Part shown: positions 48,763-57,983 of the stretch, in pieces
Layout: each line of letters opens with the position of its first letter
Position numbering within the stretch: the stretch's first letter is position 1
NCBI RefSeq assembly: GCF_014779555.2
Contig: NZ_CP094357.1
Coordinates: 5,642,001-5,706,000, forward strand
Direction of reading: 5' to 3'
Length of the DNA: 64,000 nt
From: Lysobacter capsici
GTDB taxonomy: Bacteria; Pseudomonadota; Gammaproteobacteria; Xanthomonadales; Xanthomonadaceae
Program-made: the position numbers and the translations under genes
The notes under the pieces: generated by a model
Databases searched by the model: none
What the model saw: only the letters and a program-made list of their open reading frames with translations
Told to the model about the DNA's origin: nothing

Positions 48763-50601
48763 ATGAAGCCGCTCGTTCTCGCCGTCGCCCTGGCGCTGTC
48801 CGCGCCCGTCCTGGTCCTGTCCGCCGCGCCCGCGCACGCCGCCGATGCGGCCAAATCCGACACCCAAGCCAAGGCGCCCGCCGCCAAACCCTCGCCGGCC
48901 TGGGTCGAAACGAGCAACCGCTACACCCAGATCCTGATCAAGGCCCAGGCCGATTTCGCCCCGGAAGGCTTCTCCTTCTTCGGCATTCCCGGCTACGACG
49001 ACAAGGTCACCGACCTCAAGCCGCAGGTGAACCAGCGCTTCCGCGCCGCCATGGCCAAGGCCAAGAGCGAGCTGCGCGAGAAGCTGCAGGTCGAACGCGA
49101 TCCCAACGTGCGCCAGGATCTGGAAATCCTGATCGGCGCGATCGACGACAACGTCGAGGGCAACGAACTCAACGAACGCCTGATGCTGCCGTGGTTCGAC
49201 GCGCCGCAGACGGTGTTCTCCGGCATCAACGGCCTGCTCTCCGACCAGACCCCGCCCGAACGCCGCGCCCAGGCGCTCGCGCGCCTGCAAGCCTATGTCG
49301 GCCTGGCGCCGGGCAGCGAACCGCTGACCGCCCTCGCCCGCCAGCGCTACGAAGAACGCCTGGCCGCCGATTCCAGCCTGCTGCAGCCGACCAAGCTCGA
49401 AGTCGATCAGGCCCTGGGCAACGTCGACACCTACGTCGCCGGCATCCGCAAGCTGTTCGACAAATACAAGATCCAGGGCGCCGAGCCCGCGCTCAAGGCG
49501 ATGGAAACCCAGTTGCGCGAATACGGCCAGTGGACCCGCGGCGCGGTGCTGCCCAAGGCGCGCAGCGACGCGCGCCTGCCGCCGGAGTTGTACGCATATC
49601 AGCTCAAGCAGTACGGCATCGACATCGATCCGCAGCTGCTGATGCGCCGCGCCCAGGTCGAATTCATGGAAACCCGCGCGGCGATGCGCCAGCTCGCGCC
49701 GCTGGTGGCGCAGGCCAAGGGCCTGAAGGTCGCCGATCCGCACGATTACGTCGCGGTGATCCGCGCGCTCAAGCAGGACACCATTCCCAACGATCAGCTC
49801 GAACCGCGCTACCGCAAGGTCATCGACGCGATCGATCCGATCATCCGCAAGGAACAGATCGTCGACGTGCCGCAGCGGCCGATGGTGATGCGCCTGGGCA
49901 GCGACGCCGAGTCGGCCTCGCAGCCGGCGCCGCACTTCCTGCCCGCGCCGCTGGTCGGCAACACCGGTCAGCAGGGCCAGTTCGTGCTGCCGGTGGCGGT
50001 GCCCAATCCGTCCGGCAAGACCCTGCACTACGACGACTTCAACTACGAATCGGCGGCGTGGACCTTGTCGGCGCACGAAGGCCGCCCGGGCCATGAGCTG
50101 CAGTTCACCGCGATGATCGAGCGCGGCATTTCGCTGGCGCGTTCGATGTTCGCGTTCAACTCGGTCAACGTCGAAGGCTGGGCGCTGTACGCCGAAGCCG
50201 AGATGGTGCCGTACGAGCCGCTCGACGGGCAGTTGATCGCGTTGCAGTTCCGCCTGCTGCGCGCCTCGCGCGCGATGCTCGACCCGATGCTCAACCTCGG
50301 CCTGATCGATCGCGCCAGCGCCGGCAAGCTGCTGCAGGAGCAGGTCGGTTTCTCCGAGGCGATGACCAAGCAGGAACTCGATCGCTACATGTTCAACGCT
50401 CCGGGTCAGGCCGGCAGTTATTTTTACGGTTACAGCCGCATCCTGGAGCTGCGCATGCAGACCGAGCTGGCCACCGGCGATCGCTTCGACCGTTTGAAGT
50501 TCAACAATTTCCTGCTCGATCAGGGGCTGTTGCCGCCGGCGCTGTTGGCCAAGGCGGTGCAGGAGAACTTCGTGCCGGCGCAGAACAAGACCAAGCGCTG
50601 A
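48763..50601 (+). CDS. DUF885-family secreted protein, putative metallo-carboxypeptidase
   Basis: A 612-residue exported protein. Signal peptide 1-27 (ends PAHAA). The DUF885 zinc-like motif is SAHEGRPGHELQF (His438-Glu439...His444-Glu445), followed by VEGWALYAEAEM with the third ligand-type Glu. These proteins are largely alpha-helical and thought to be metallopeptidases. The start ATG 48763 follows the family-B repeat; the frame upstream lies in repeat DNA. Confidence 0.88.
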   Translation: MKPLVLAVALALSAPVLVLSAAPAHAADAAKSDTQAKAPAAKPSPAWVETSNRYTQILIKAQADFAPEGFSFFGIPGYDDKVTDLKPQVNQRFRAAMAKAKSELREKLQVERDPNVRQDLEILIGAIDDNVEGNELNERLMLPWFDAPQTVFSGINGLLSDQTPPERRAQALARLQAYVGLAPGSEPLTALARQRYEERLAADSSLLQPTKLEVDQALGNVDTYVAGIRKLFDKYKIQGAEPALKAMETQLREYGQWTRGAVLPKARSDARLPPELYAYQLKQYGIDIDPQLLMRRAQVEFMETRAAMRQLAPLVAQAKGLKVADPHDYVAVIRALKQDTIPNDQLEPRYRKVIDAIDPIIRKEQIVDVPQRPMVMRLGSDAESASQPAPHFLPAPLVGNTGQQGQFVLPVAVPNPSGKTLHYDDFNYESAAWTLSAHEGRPGHELQFTAMIERGISLARSMFAFNSVNVEGWALYAEAEMVPYEPLDGQLIALQFRLLRASRAMLDPMLNLGLIDRASAGKLLQEQVGFSEAMTKQELDRYMFNAPGQAGSYFYGYSRILELRMQTELATGDRFDRLKFNNFLLDQGLLPPALLAKAVQENFVPAQNKTKR

Positions 50602-50703
50602 TGTTCAATCGCAAATCGGCGTTTCGATTTGCACCTGCAATCTAATTCGCCGTTGCCGTTGCCGTTGCCCTGGCTTGGCTCGCGCTCGACGTCGAGTTCC
50701 ACC

Positions 50704-51252
50704 ACCAGCGCTGCGAGGCTCGTAACTCGCGTTAGCAACAGGACACCCGAAGGGCGGCGCACATGGATGTGCGCCGTGCGCCACCGAGACAGGATGTCTC
50801 GTGTGGCGCATGCCCGCGTAAGCACCGCACTTGCGGGCCTTTGATTCAAAGAAAAGCATTTTTCTTTGGTTACCTTTCTTTTGTTGCTTTAGACAAAAGA
50901 AAGTGACCCGCCGCTTCAGCGGCGGAACGCTTTTGATCCTGCTTGCAGCTTTAAAGGCTTCAAAGCTCTAGAGCTTTGAAGCCAAAGGCAAGATCAACAG
51001 CTTTCGTCCGCAAGCGGCCGAGTTACTTTCTTTTGTCAAAAGCGACAAAAGAAAGGTAACCAAAGAAAAACGCTTTTCTTTGAATCAAGTACCCGCAAGT
51101 GCGGAGCATTCGCGGGCATGCGCCACACGGGACATCCTGTCCCGGTGGCGCACGGCGCACATCCATGTGCGCCGCCCTTCGGGTGTACTTTTGCTAACGC
51201 GAGTTACAGGCTTCGCAGCGCTGGATGCGTGGACTGAAATGAGGCTTGAAGC
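50704..51252. repeat. Large palindromic element, copy 2 (inverted relative to copy 1)
   Basis: Outer arms CCAGCGCTGCG (50704) and CGCAGCGCTGG (51214). CACCCGAAGGGCGGCG faces CGCCGCCCTTCGGGTG. The centre is a perfect 28-bp palindrome at 50956-50983. The arm with CCGCCGCTTCAGCGGCGG is on the left here and on the right in copy 1, showing opposite orientation. No coding frame. The rest of 50602-51440 shows only the terminator below. Confidence 0.87.
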
Positions 51253-51382
51253 AAAGCAACGACAGCGGCAGTGATGCGGGGCTGTCGCGTTGATGCGCGT
51301 CGATAAATCATTGAAGTTAGATCGCGACTCACGTCGCGCGACGATGAGCGCCCGGTTCAAGACCGACGGCAACATCGCACCG

Positions 51383-51412
51383 AAAAAAAGCCGAGAAACC
51401 CTCGGCCTTTTC
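51383..51412 (-). terminator. Terminator of the beta-lactamase locus
   Basis: GCCGAG/CTCGGC stem with loop AAACC, followed on the minus strand by seven T. It lies ~30 nt past the stop at 51441. Confidence 0.8.
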
Positions 51413-51440
51413 GTTGCCTGCAGAAGAAGCCGCGCTCGCC

Positions 51441-54161
51441 TCAATACACCAGCGACCAACTCATCGTCTTCAACGCGAACACGAACCAGACCGTCGCCAC
51501 GCAAGCCGCCGCGATCGCCACCGCGCACACCCGCCGCAGGCGCTGCAACGGCCCCCGCCACGCGGCGCGCGCGTTGAGGCAGGCGACGATCGCGATCGGC
51601 ACGCTCAGCAATCCCAGCAACTGGGCCAGACGCATCCAGCCATCCAGGCCGCCGTCGAGCGCGCGAACCGAAGCCTCGGCGCGGGCGAGCAGCCACCACC
51701 ACAACCCGGCCAGCGATAGGTTGGCGATCAGGCCGAACATCGTCAGCAATCGCAGATCGCGCTCGCGGCCGTCCAGACGCAGACGACGCTGGGTCTGGTA
51801 GCGCACGATCGCGGCGATCGGCCACAGGCACAGCGCGAGCGCCTGCACGCCCAGGGTCGCGAACAGCAACGGCAGCATCCAGCCGGGCGAACGCCAGCCC
51901 GGGACCGGCTGCAGCCACATCGCCGCGGGCACGTCGTCGCTGCTGATCGCGACCACCTCGGCGCCGCTCATCTTCGCCGCGAGCCGGCTGTCGCCGCCGA
52001 CTTCGCGCCACACATACGGCTCGATCTCGCGCCAGCGCTTGATCCGGCCGTCGCGGCCGCGCAACGACGACACCGCGATCGTGTCGTCATCGTTCAAGAC
52101 CACCGTCGCGCCGCCGAACAAGCGCGCCATCGCCAGGAAATTGCTGGCCGAGCCGCGGCTGTTTTCGTAACGCCCGCGCAACTGCTCGCCGTGCAGATGC
52201 GCGGTCGGCAGGGTCGGCAGGTCGGCGAGCGGACTGGGGTAATAACGCTGGATCACGCCTTCGACCAGATCGCGATGCAGCGCGCGCCCGGCGCGGGCCG
52301 GGCCGTCGGCGGATACGAACACGCCGAGCCGGTGCGCCGGCAACAGCATCAGGCTGCTCTGGAACGCTTCGGTGGCGCCGCCATGACCGATCACCACCGG
52401 ACCGCGGCCGTCGCGACGGAAAAAGCCCAGCGCCATCGCATCCAGCCCCGGGATCGGCCGCAGCGCGGTCGCCTGCATCGATTGCAGGGTGTGCGGCTGC
52501 AGGATCACGTCGCTGCCGTAACGGCCCTGATCGAGCTGGGCGAGCATGAAATGCGCCATGTCCTCGCCGGTGCTCGACAGGCTGCCGGCCGGCGCGGGAT
52601 TGACCAGTTCGAACGGCACCGGCGCGGCGCCGGCGGCGACGTAGCTTTGCGCCATGTCGCCGGCCAGGCCCTTCGGCAAGGGCTGACGGAAACTCGAACG
52701 GTGCATGCGCAACGGTTCGAACAGATGCTCTTCGACGTAGTCGTCGAACGGCTGGTCGGCGACGCGTTCGACGATGTAACCGGCCAGGGCCGCGCCGTAG
52801 TTCGAATACGCCGGCACCGTGCCGGGCGCGTAGATGCGGCGCGGCTACACCGCCTTGAGGTAGTCGCCGAGCTTGCGCAGGCGCGAGGGATCGGCGGCGA
52901 ACAGATGTTTGCTCGATTCCTCGAAGCCGGCGCTGTGGGTCATCAGATGACGCAGGGTGATCGACTGGCCGTAGTAGTCGCGGATCTTGAAGTCCAGGTA
53001 GGTGTTGACGTCCGCGTCCAGGTCGAGCTTGCCGCGTTCGACCAGTTGCATCACCGCGGTCCAGGTGAACAGCTTGGAGATCGAACCCGGCCGCAGCAGG
53101 GTGCGCGCCGGGTCCATCGGCTTGCGCCGCTCCACGTCGGCGTAGCCGTAGCCCTTGGACAGCAGCAGCTGGCCGTCCTTGACCACCACCACGACCGCGC
53201 CGGCCAGGCCGCCGCGCGCGATCGCCTGCGGCACCAGGCCGTCGACATAGGCTTCCAGATCGGCCGCGCCGAGTTGCGGGATCGGCGCGGCGCCGACGGC
53301 CTCGACCAGGATCGCGCCGGGCGCGCTGGCGGCGCTCGGGTCGAGCGCGAGGTCGGGGGTGGCGGCCGACGGCAGCGGCGGCAGCGCTTCGATCCTGGCC
53401 GGGTCGGACGCGTGCAAGGGGTTGGCCGAGCTCTGGGACGCGGTGGGGTCGGTGTCGGACAGGACCACCGTGGGCGCGGGTTGCGATGCCGGCGCAGGCG
53501 ACGACGGCGGTGGCGCGGGCGAGGGACGCGCAGTCGGCAGATTCGCTGGCGCGGGTGGCATCGGTGCGGGTTTGGCCGCGACCGCCCCGGCAGGCGCGGT
53601 GCTCGGCGCGGCGGGTTTCGGCGATGGCGGGCTGGGTTCCGGCTTGCGCGTGGCTGCGGCCGGGGTCGATGGGGTCGGCGCGTTCGAGGGCTTGGCCGGC
53701 GACGGCGACGGCCTGGTCGCGGCCGCCGGCGCTTTCGCGGGCATGCGCGGCGCGGGCGCGGCGCGCGACGGGGCGCCGGCCCGGGCCGGCGTGGTTTCGA
53801 TGCGGCTGGGCGCGGCGGAAGCGGGCGGCGCGGGGATCTGCACGCCCGCGGGCGGCGCGACCCTCGGGGTGGCGGCGGCGCGCGCGATCGCCGCGGCCGG
53901 CGATTCGCGCTCCTGCGGCGGCGGCGGCCGCAGTGGCTCGCTCGGTGTCGGGCTGGGCGGCGGCGCGGGCGCCGGGCGCAACGGCAAGGCCGTGGTGGTG
54001 GCGGGAAACGCCGACGCCGGGGGGCGGGTGTCGGTGGCGCGGGTCGATGAGGCGTTCGTGGCCGGCGGCGTCTGCTGCGCTCCGGCCGAGCCGGCCGCGA
54101 GCAACAGCCCGCCCACGACACCCGCCGCACCGATGGCGCGCATCCAACGTTTGGACTTCAT
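51441..54161 (-). pseudogene. Serine beta-lactamase/PBP-like (family S12) gene interrupted by an in-frame TAG
   Basis: Two frames, 54161-52845 (438 residues) and 52817-51441, are one gene: the reading frame continues unbroken across a single TAG at 52847-52845. The first part has a signal peptide (ends AGSAGAQ), an unusual ~250-residue Pro/Ala/Ser linker, and the start of the S12 domain with SISK (Ser-x-x-Lys nucleophile) and RHLMTHSAGF. The second part has YSN (Tyr-x-Asn), HGG, then four C-terminal membrane helices (LLFATLGVQALALCLWPIAA...). The TAG falls between LKAV and PRRIYAPG, where relatives have a sense codon. The truncated product would lack YSN and HGG and be inactive. A sequencing error or stop read-through is possible. 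Confidence 0.85.
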
Positions 54162-54588
54162 GGTTCCCCCGACCTTGCGCCCCGAGCCGCGCGCGAGCGC
54201 GTTCAGGACGCGGTCGCGGACGATGCCGACCGAGCGTCGGCGCGCAGAGTGTAAGCGCGGAAACCGCTGAATTCAGGCCTGATTCGCGTCATCCGGGGCG
54301 GTGGCGGCGATGTTGTGGCGAAGCATGTCGACGCGAATCACAACGAAGTGCAGCAGGTATGTTTACCGGCACGCAAAATGTCGCCAGCTCTCCCGTGGAC
54401 GCGCGCGAACCAGCGCCGAGCGTCGACCTCGTCGCAAAACCGCACTTCAACCGTGCGCTTCCGATCCAGCCGCGTCCGCTTTCCAAACCGCCAAACGTAT
54501 TTCTCAACATGAACATCCCGCCAGGCATCGCGCTTGGCAAGGCAGGGGCGGCCGCCTAGAGTCGCCGTGACCCCTCTCGGCCGCCTCC
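54162..54588. other. Divergent intergenic region, no gene seen
   Basis: 427 bp between the beta-lactamase locus (leftward) and the XRE-cupin regulator (rightward). Its right half is less GC-rich than its surroundings (ACGTATTTCTCAACATGAAC near 54497), where a promoter or autoregulatory site for the regulator could lie. Nothing definite. Confidence 0.4.
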
Positions 54589-55299
54589 ATGCCCGCCAAG
54601 CGCAGCAAGCACCTCACCTCCGCCGCGCCGACCACCACCCACAACCCGGGCGTGGCCCTGCGCGCGCTGCGCCGTCAGCGCGGCTGGACCCTGGCCGAGA
54701 TCGGCGCGCGCACCGGTCTGCCGATTTCGACCCTGTCCAAGATCGAGAACGGCAAGATGTCGCTGAGCTTCGACAAGCTCACCCGCATCGCCCAGGGGCT
54801 GGAAGTCGATATCGGCGAATTGTTCTCGTCGCAGTCGCCGGTCGGCAACGACACCTTCAGCGGACGCCGCAGCATCACCCGCGCCGGCGAGGGCTATGCG
54901 ATCCGCACCGAACACTACGATCACCTGTACCCGGCTTCGGAACTGCTCAACAAGCGGCTGGTGCCGATCATCGCCGAGGTCCACGCGCGCTCGCTGGAAG
55001 AGTTCGGCGAACTGATCCGCCACACCGGCGAGGAATTCGCGCTGGTGCTGGAGGGCGTGATCGAACTGCACAGCGAGCTGTACGCGCCGGCGCGGCTGGA
55101 GGCCGGCGACTCGATCTATTTCGACAGCGCGATGGGCCACGCCTACATCGCCGCCGCGCCCGGCCCCTGCCGCGTGCTCGCGGTGTGCTCGGGCGGCGAG
55201 TCGCATCTGCGCGACGCGATGCTGCGCCAGAACGGCGCCGAGGCCGCGCGCCCGGCCGCCGGCCGCGGCGCCAGGAAACCGCGCGCCGACGACGCCTGA
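54589..55299 (+). CDS. XRE-family transcriptional regulator with C-terminal cupin domain
   Basis: A 236-residue cytoplasmic DNA-binding protein. HTH at about 22-76 (LRALRRQRGWTLAEIGARTG, STLSKIENGKMSLSFDKL), linker, then a cupin ligand-binding domain at about 125-210 (HTGEEFALVLEGVIELHSE, LEAGDSIYFDSAMGH). Such PuuR/HipB-cupin-like proteins sense small metabolites and usually control nearby or amino-acid/amine genes. It converges on the end of the putative RiPP operon but shares no promoter with it, so a link is only positional. Confidence 0.9.
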   Translation: MPAKRSKHLTSAAPTTTHNPGVALRALRRQRGWTLAEIGARTGLPISTLSKIENGKMSLSFDKLTRIAQGLEVDIGELFSSQSPVGNDTFSGRRSITRAGEGYAIRTEHYDHLYPASELLNKRLVPIIAEVHARSLEEFGELIRHTGEEFALVLEGVIELHSELYAPARLEAGDSIYFDSAMGHAYIAAAPGPCRVLAVCSGGESHLRDAMLRQNGAEAARPAAGRGARKPRADDA

Positions 55300-55467
55300 G
55301 CCGCCGCGCCTGCCACAAATCCCGGCGCAACGCAGCGCGGTACGCAAGCGTCGTTGGCCCGTCATTGCCGATAGCGGTCACAAGACCCGCAGACAGCGAT
55401 CACGGCGCGCGGTTTTCGATTCCGGAAAATGACATTCACATGACGGTGCGATCGCGGCGTAGTGCGT

Positions 55468-56790
55468 TCAATCGCGCAGCCGCCGCAAGCCGTGGCATTG
55501 GTCCAGCCATTCCAGCAAGGCGTTCGCCGCGCGGCGATGCGCCGCCGTGCCGCGCAGCAACTCGCTCACCCGCGCGGTTTCGCCGCCGTGCATCCGCGCC
55601 AGCAGCGCGCGCTCGACCGCCGCATCGCCCTGCACGCGCAGGCCGTGGCCGTTGATCGCGAACTGCCACGCATCGCGATCGCGTCGCTGCAATACCCGCT
55701 CGCCGGTGGACAAGGCGATGCGTTGCGCCGGCGTCAAAGCGCGCGCGCGTCGGCGCGGCGGCACCGGTTCGAAACCACCGGCCGACAAGCGCTGCAACGA
55801 CAGCGCGCCGATTCGCGCGGCCAGGGCGCGCGGATCGGTGAGTTGCGCGCTCAGGCGCCAGGCTTGCGCCAGCGCCAGCGGCAATTGGTCGGCGAGCACG
55901 CCGTCGGCATCGATCGCATCGCGCGCGCTCACCGGCACGTCGTCGCGCATGAGCGCGCGCAGCAGTTGCGCGGACGGATCGATCAAGGCGTCGGCCTGGC
56001 CGATATCGACCAGCAAATCCTCCAGTTCGTAGACCGGCCGATGCTCGGTGCGCGGCACGCCAAGATTGACGCTGGTGGCGACGCCGCCGCCGATGCTTTC
56101 GCCGACGTGGTAGTAATCGGCCGGCCAATACAGCACGTCGCCGGGCTCGGCCTCGACCACGAACGAACCGGCCAGATGGCCGCGGTAATCGGGCAAGGTC
56201 GACACCGCGTCGGCCCACGGCTTGGCGGTCCAGAAGCGCATGCGCTTGCGGCCTTCTACCGGGATCATGAAGGTCGCGAAGCGATCGCGATGCACGCCGA
56301 CCGGGGTGGATTCGTAATTGCCGTGGAACAGCGTGGTGATCGCGCCGGTGATCGGCAGGCCGGCGTGACGCCACAGCGGCGCGAAGAATTCGCGCTCGCT
56401 GCGCCACAGCGCGAATCGATAACTGTGGAAGGCGCTGATCACCAACGCATAGCGCCGCTCGCCGAGCGCGCCCAGCATGCGCTGGCGATACCCGGCCATC
56501 GAGCCGTCTTCGCGTCGCGGCATCCACGGCGTGGGATCGAGTTGTTGCAGACGATCGAGGGTGACCAGGCTGTTGTCGGGTTCGCCGGGCAGGCGGCGAC
56601 GGCTGCGCGCGGTCGCGGCCAGCGCGCTGCGGAACACTTCGTCCAGCGCGAACGGACGGCCGTGGGCGACGCCCTTGAACAGCACCGGTCGGCGGTCCCA
56701 GTCGTCGCGCACGAACGCGGCCCAGTCGAGCGATTCACGGACGTGCAGATCGGGAGCCGGCGGATCGGTCATGCGCAAGTCCGCGCTCAT
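55468..56790 (-). CDS. JmjC/cupin-like 2-oxoglutarate Fe(II) oxygenase, intact iron site
   Basis: 440 residues. The JmjC-type double-stranded beta-helix spans about 25-245. The iron triad is complete: His167-x-Asp169 in PVGVHRDRF and His228 in WPADYYHVGES. The C-terminal ~100 residues (330-440, with WQFAINGH) form a winged-helix-like part as in YcfD/RoxA-type ribosomal oxygenases, which hydroxylate protein side chains. The start ATG 56790 overlaps the upstream stop in an ATGA junction. It is the last gene of a five-gene operon with two precursor-like peptides and a LanM-type dehydratase, so peptide hydroxylation is the likely role; that is inference. Confidence 0.82.
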   Translation of the reverse strand: MSADLRMTDPPAPDLHVRESLDWAAFVRDDWDRRPVLFKGVAHGRPFALDEVFRSALAATARSRRRLPGEPDNSLVTLDRLQQLDPTPWMPRREDGSMAGYRQRMLGALGERRYALVISAFHSYRFALWRSEREFFAPLWRHAGLPITGAITTLFHGNYESTPVGVHRDRFATFMIPVEGRKRMRFWTAKPWADAVSTLPDYRGHLAGSFVVEAEPGDVLYWPADYYHVGESIGGGVATSVNLGVPRTEHRPVYELEDLLVDIGQADALIDPSAQLLRALMRDDVPVSARDAIDADGVLADQLPLALAQAWRLSAQLTDPRALAARIGALSLQRLSAGGFEPVPPRRRARALTPAQRIALSTGERVLQRRDRDAWQFAINGHGLRVQGDAAVERALLARMHGGETARVSELLRGTAAHRRAANALLEWLDQCHGLRRLRD

Positions 56791-57983
56791 TCGGCCTCCT
56801 CGCCGCTGCGCAGCACCGCGCGCAACGCGTACAGGCGCTGCAGCAGATCGAGCACGCCGCGGTCGATACGGCCACGGCGTTGCGAGCGGCACAGGTCGGC
56901 GACGCGTTGCCGTTGGCCGTCGCGCAGCTCATCGAGCAGTTGCTGCGCGCGCGGATGCTCGGGCATGGCGAATACATGGCCGTTGATTGCCCACACCCAG
57001 CCCTCGCCATCGCGCAGACGCAGCAGCGGGCTGCGCGGGTCGAGTTGCACGCAATCGTCTTCGTGCAGGGTCGATTCCTCGCGCGGCGCCGGCACCGGTT
57101 CCAGCGCCCATGCGCTGGCGCGCGCGGCCCAGGTCAGGCGCAACGCGTGCTCCAGACCGCCGCCGGCCACCGCCGCCGTCGCCGCCGCGCCCACTCGGGT
57201 CAACGGCGCGAGCGCGGCGATGCCGTGGCGACCCGCGCGCGGCGGAAACGCCAGCATCGCGACGCGTTCGTCCTCGCCGAGCGCATCGTCGACCTGTTCG
57301 GCCAGCAGGTTCTTGGTCGCGATCATCGCGTCGGCGGCGTGGGTGGGAATCGCCAGGGCCAGACCGAGAGTGGCGCCGTCGTCGGCTTCCTCGTACCAGC
57401 GGCGCCCGGGCCAGCACAGCAGTTCGCCGGGTCGCGCGCGCAGGACTTGCTCGGGCGCGCGCTCGCGTCGCGGACGCCTGCGCCACAGCCGCACCTCGCT
57501 CGCGCCCAGCAGCGGCAGGCGCAAACACGCGTGGCGCGGGTCCAGGCGCGCGCCGAGCGTTTGCGGCTGCGCGTCGCCGATCCACAACGCCGCGTCGACC
57601 GGCAACGCGGGACAGCCGATCGCCGCGAACAAACCCGCGAGCAGGTCGCGTGTCGCCGACCACAAACGCTCGTCCAGAAACAGCGGCTGGCTGACCCGCA
57701 ACTGGAACCGCGCGCCGTGCAGGCGTTCGCGCACCCGCCGCACATAGGCCGGCGCATCGCGATCCTCTTCGCCCGGCAGCAGATCGCCGGGCGCGCGCAT
57801 CAATCCGCCGTCGAGATAAAACCGCACGTCCGGCAACGCCATGAAGCGGGTGCCGGCGCGGAACGGCGCGGCCGCTTGCACGATCAGGGCGAACGCGCGC
57901 TCGGGCGTGAGCCGGTGGGCGACACCCGGCAGGCAGTACGGGCGCCGATCCCAATGCGGCAGCAACGGCGACCAATCGATCAT
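56787..57983 (-). CDS. Degenerate JmjC/cupin-like paralogue, iron ligands lost
   Basis: 398 residues. Same architecture as the downstream oxygenase: N-terminal HWDRRPYCLPGVAHRLTPE resembles DWDRRPVLFKGVAHGRPFAL, and the C-terminal WVWAINGHVF matches WQFAINGHGL. Aligning the core, the first iron His is Arg146 (LGARLDP) and the distal His is Tyr197 (CWPGRRWYEE); only Asp148 remains. It should not bind iron, suggesting a non-catalytic subunit, leader-binding partner or scaffold. ATGA overlaps at both ends (57980-57983 and 56787-56790) couple it to the dehydratase and the active oxygenase. Confidence 0.78.
   Translation of the reverse strand: MIDWSPLLPHWDRRPYCLPGVAHRLTPERAFALIVQAAAPFRAGTRFMALPDVRFYLDGGLMRAPGDLLPGEEDRDAPAYVRRVRERLHGARFQLRVSQPLFLDERLWSATRDLLAGLFAAIGCPALPVDAALWIGDAQPQTLGARLDPRHACLRLPLLGASEVRLWRRRPRRERAPEQVLRARPGELLCWPGRRWYEEADDGATLGLALAIPTHAADAMIATKNLLAEQVDDALGEDERVAMLAFPPRAGRHGIAALAPLTRVGAAATAAVAGGGLEHALRLTWAARASAWALEPVPAPREESTLHEDDCVQLDPRSPLLRLRDGEGWVWAINGHVFAMPEHPRAQQLLDELRDGQRQRVADLCRSQRRGRIDRGVLDLLQRLYALRAVLRSGEEAE

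Noticed and set aside
51085-52011. A 308-residue minus-strand frame covering repeat DNA and the beta-lactamase 3' end
   Set aside because: It is in a different frame from the beta-lactamase homology, Arg/Ala-rich, and runs into the palindromic element.
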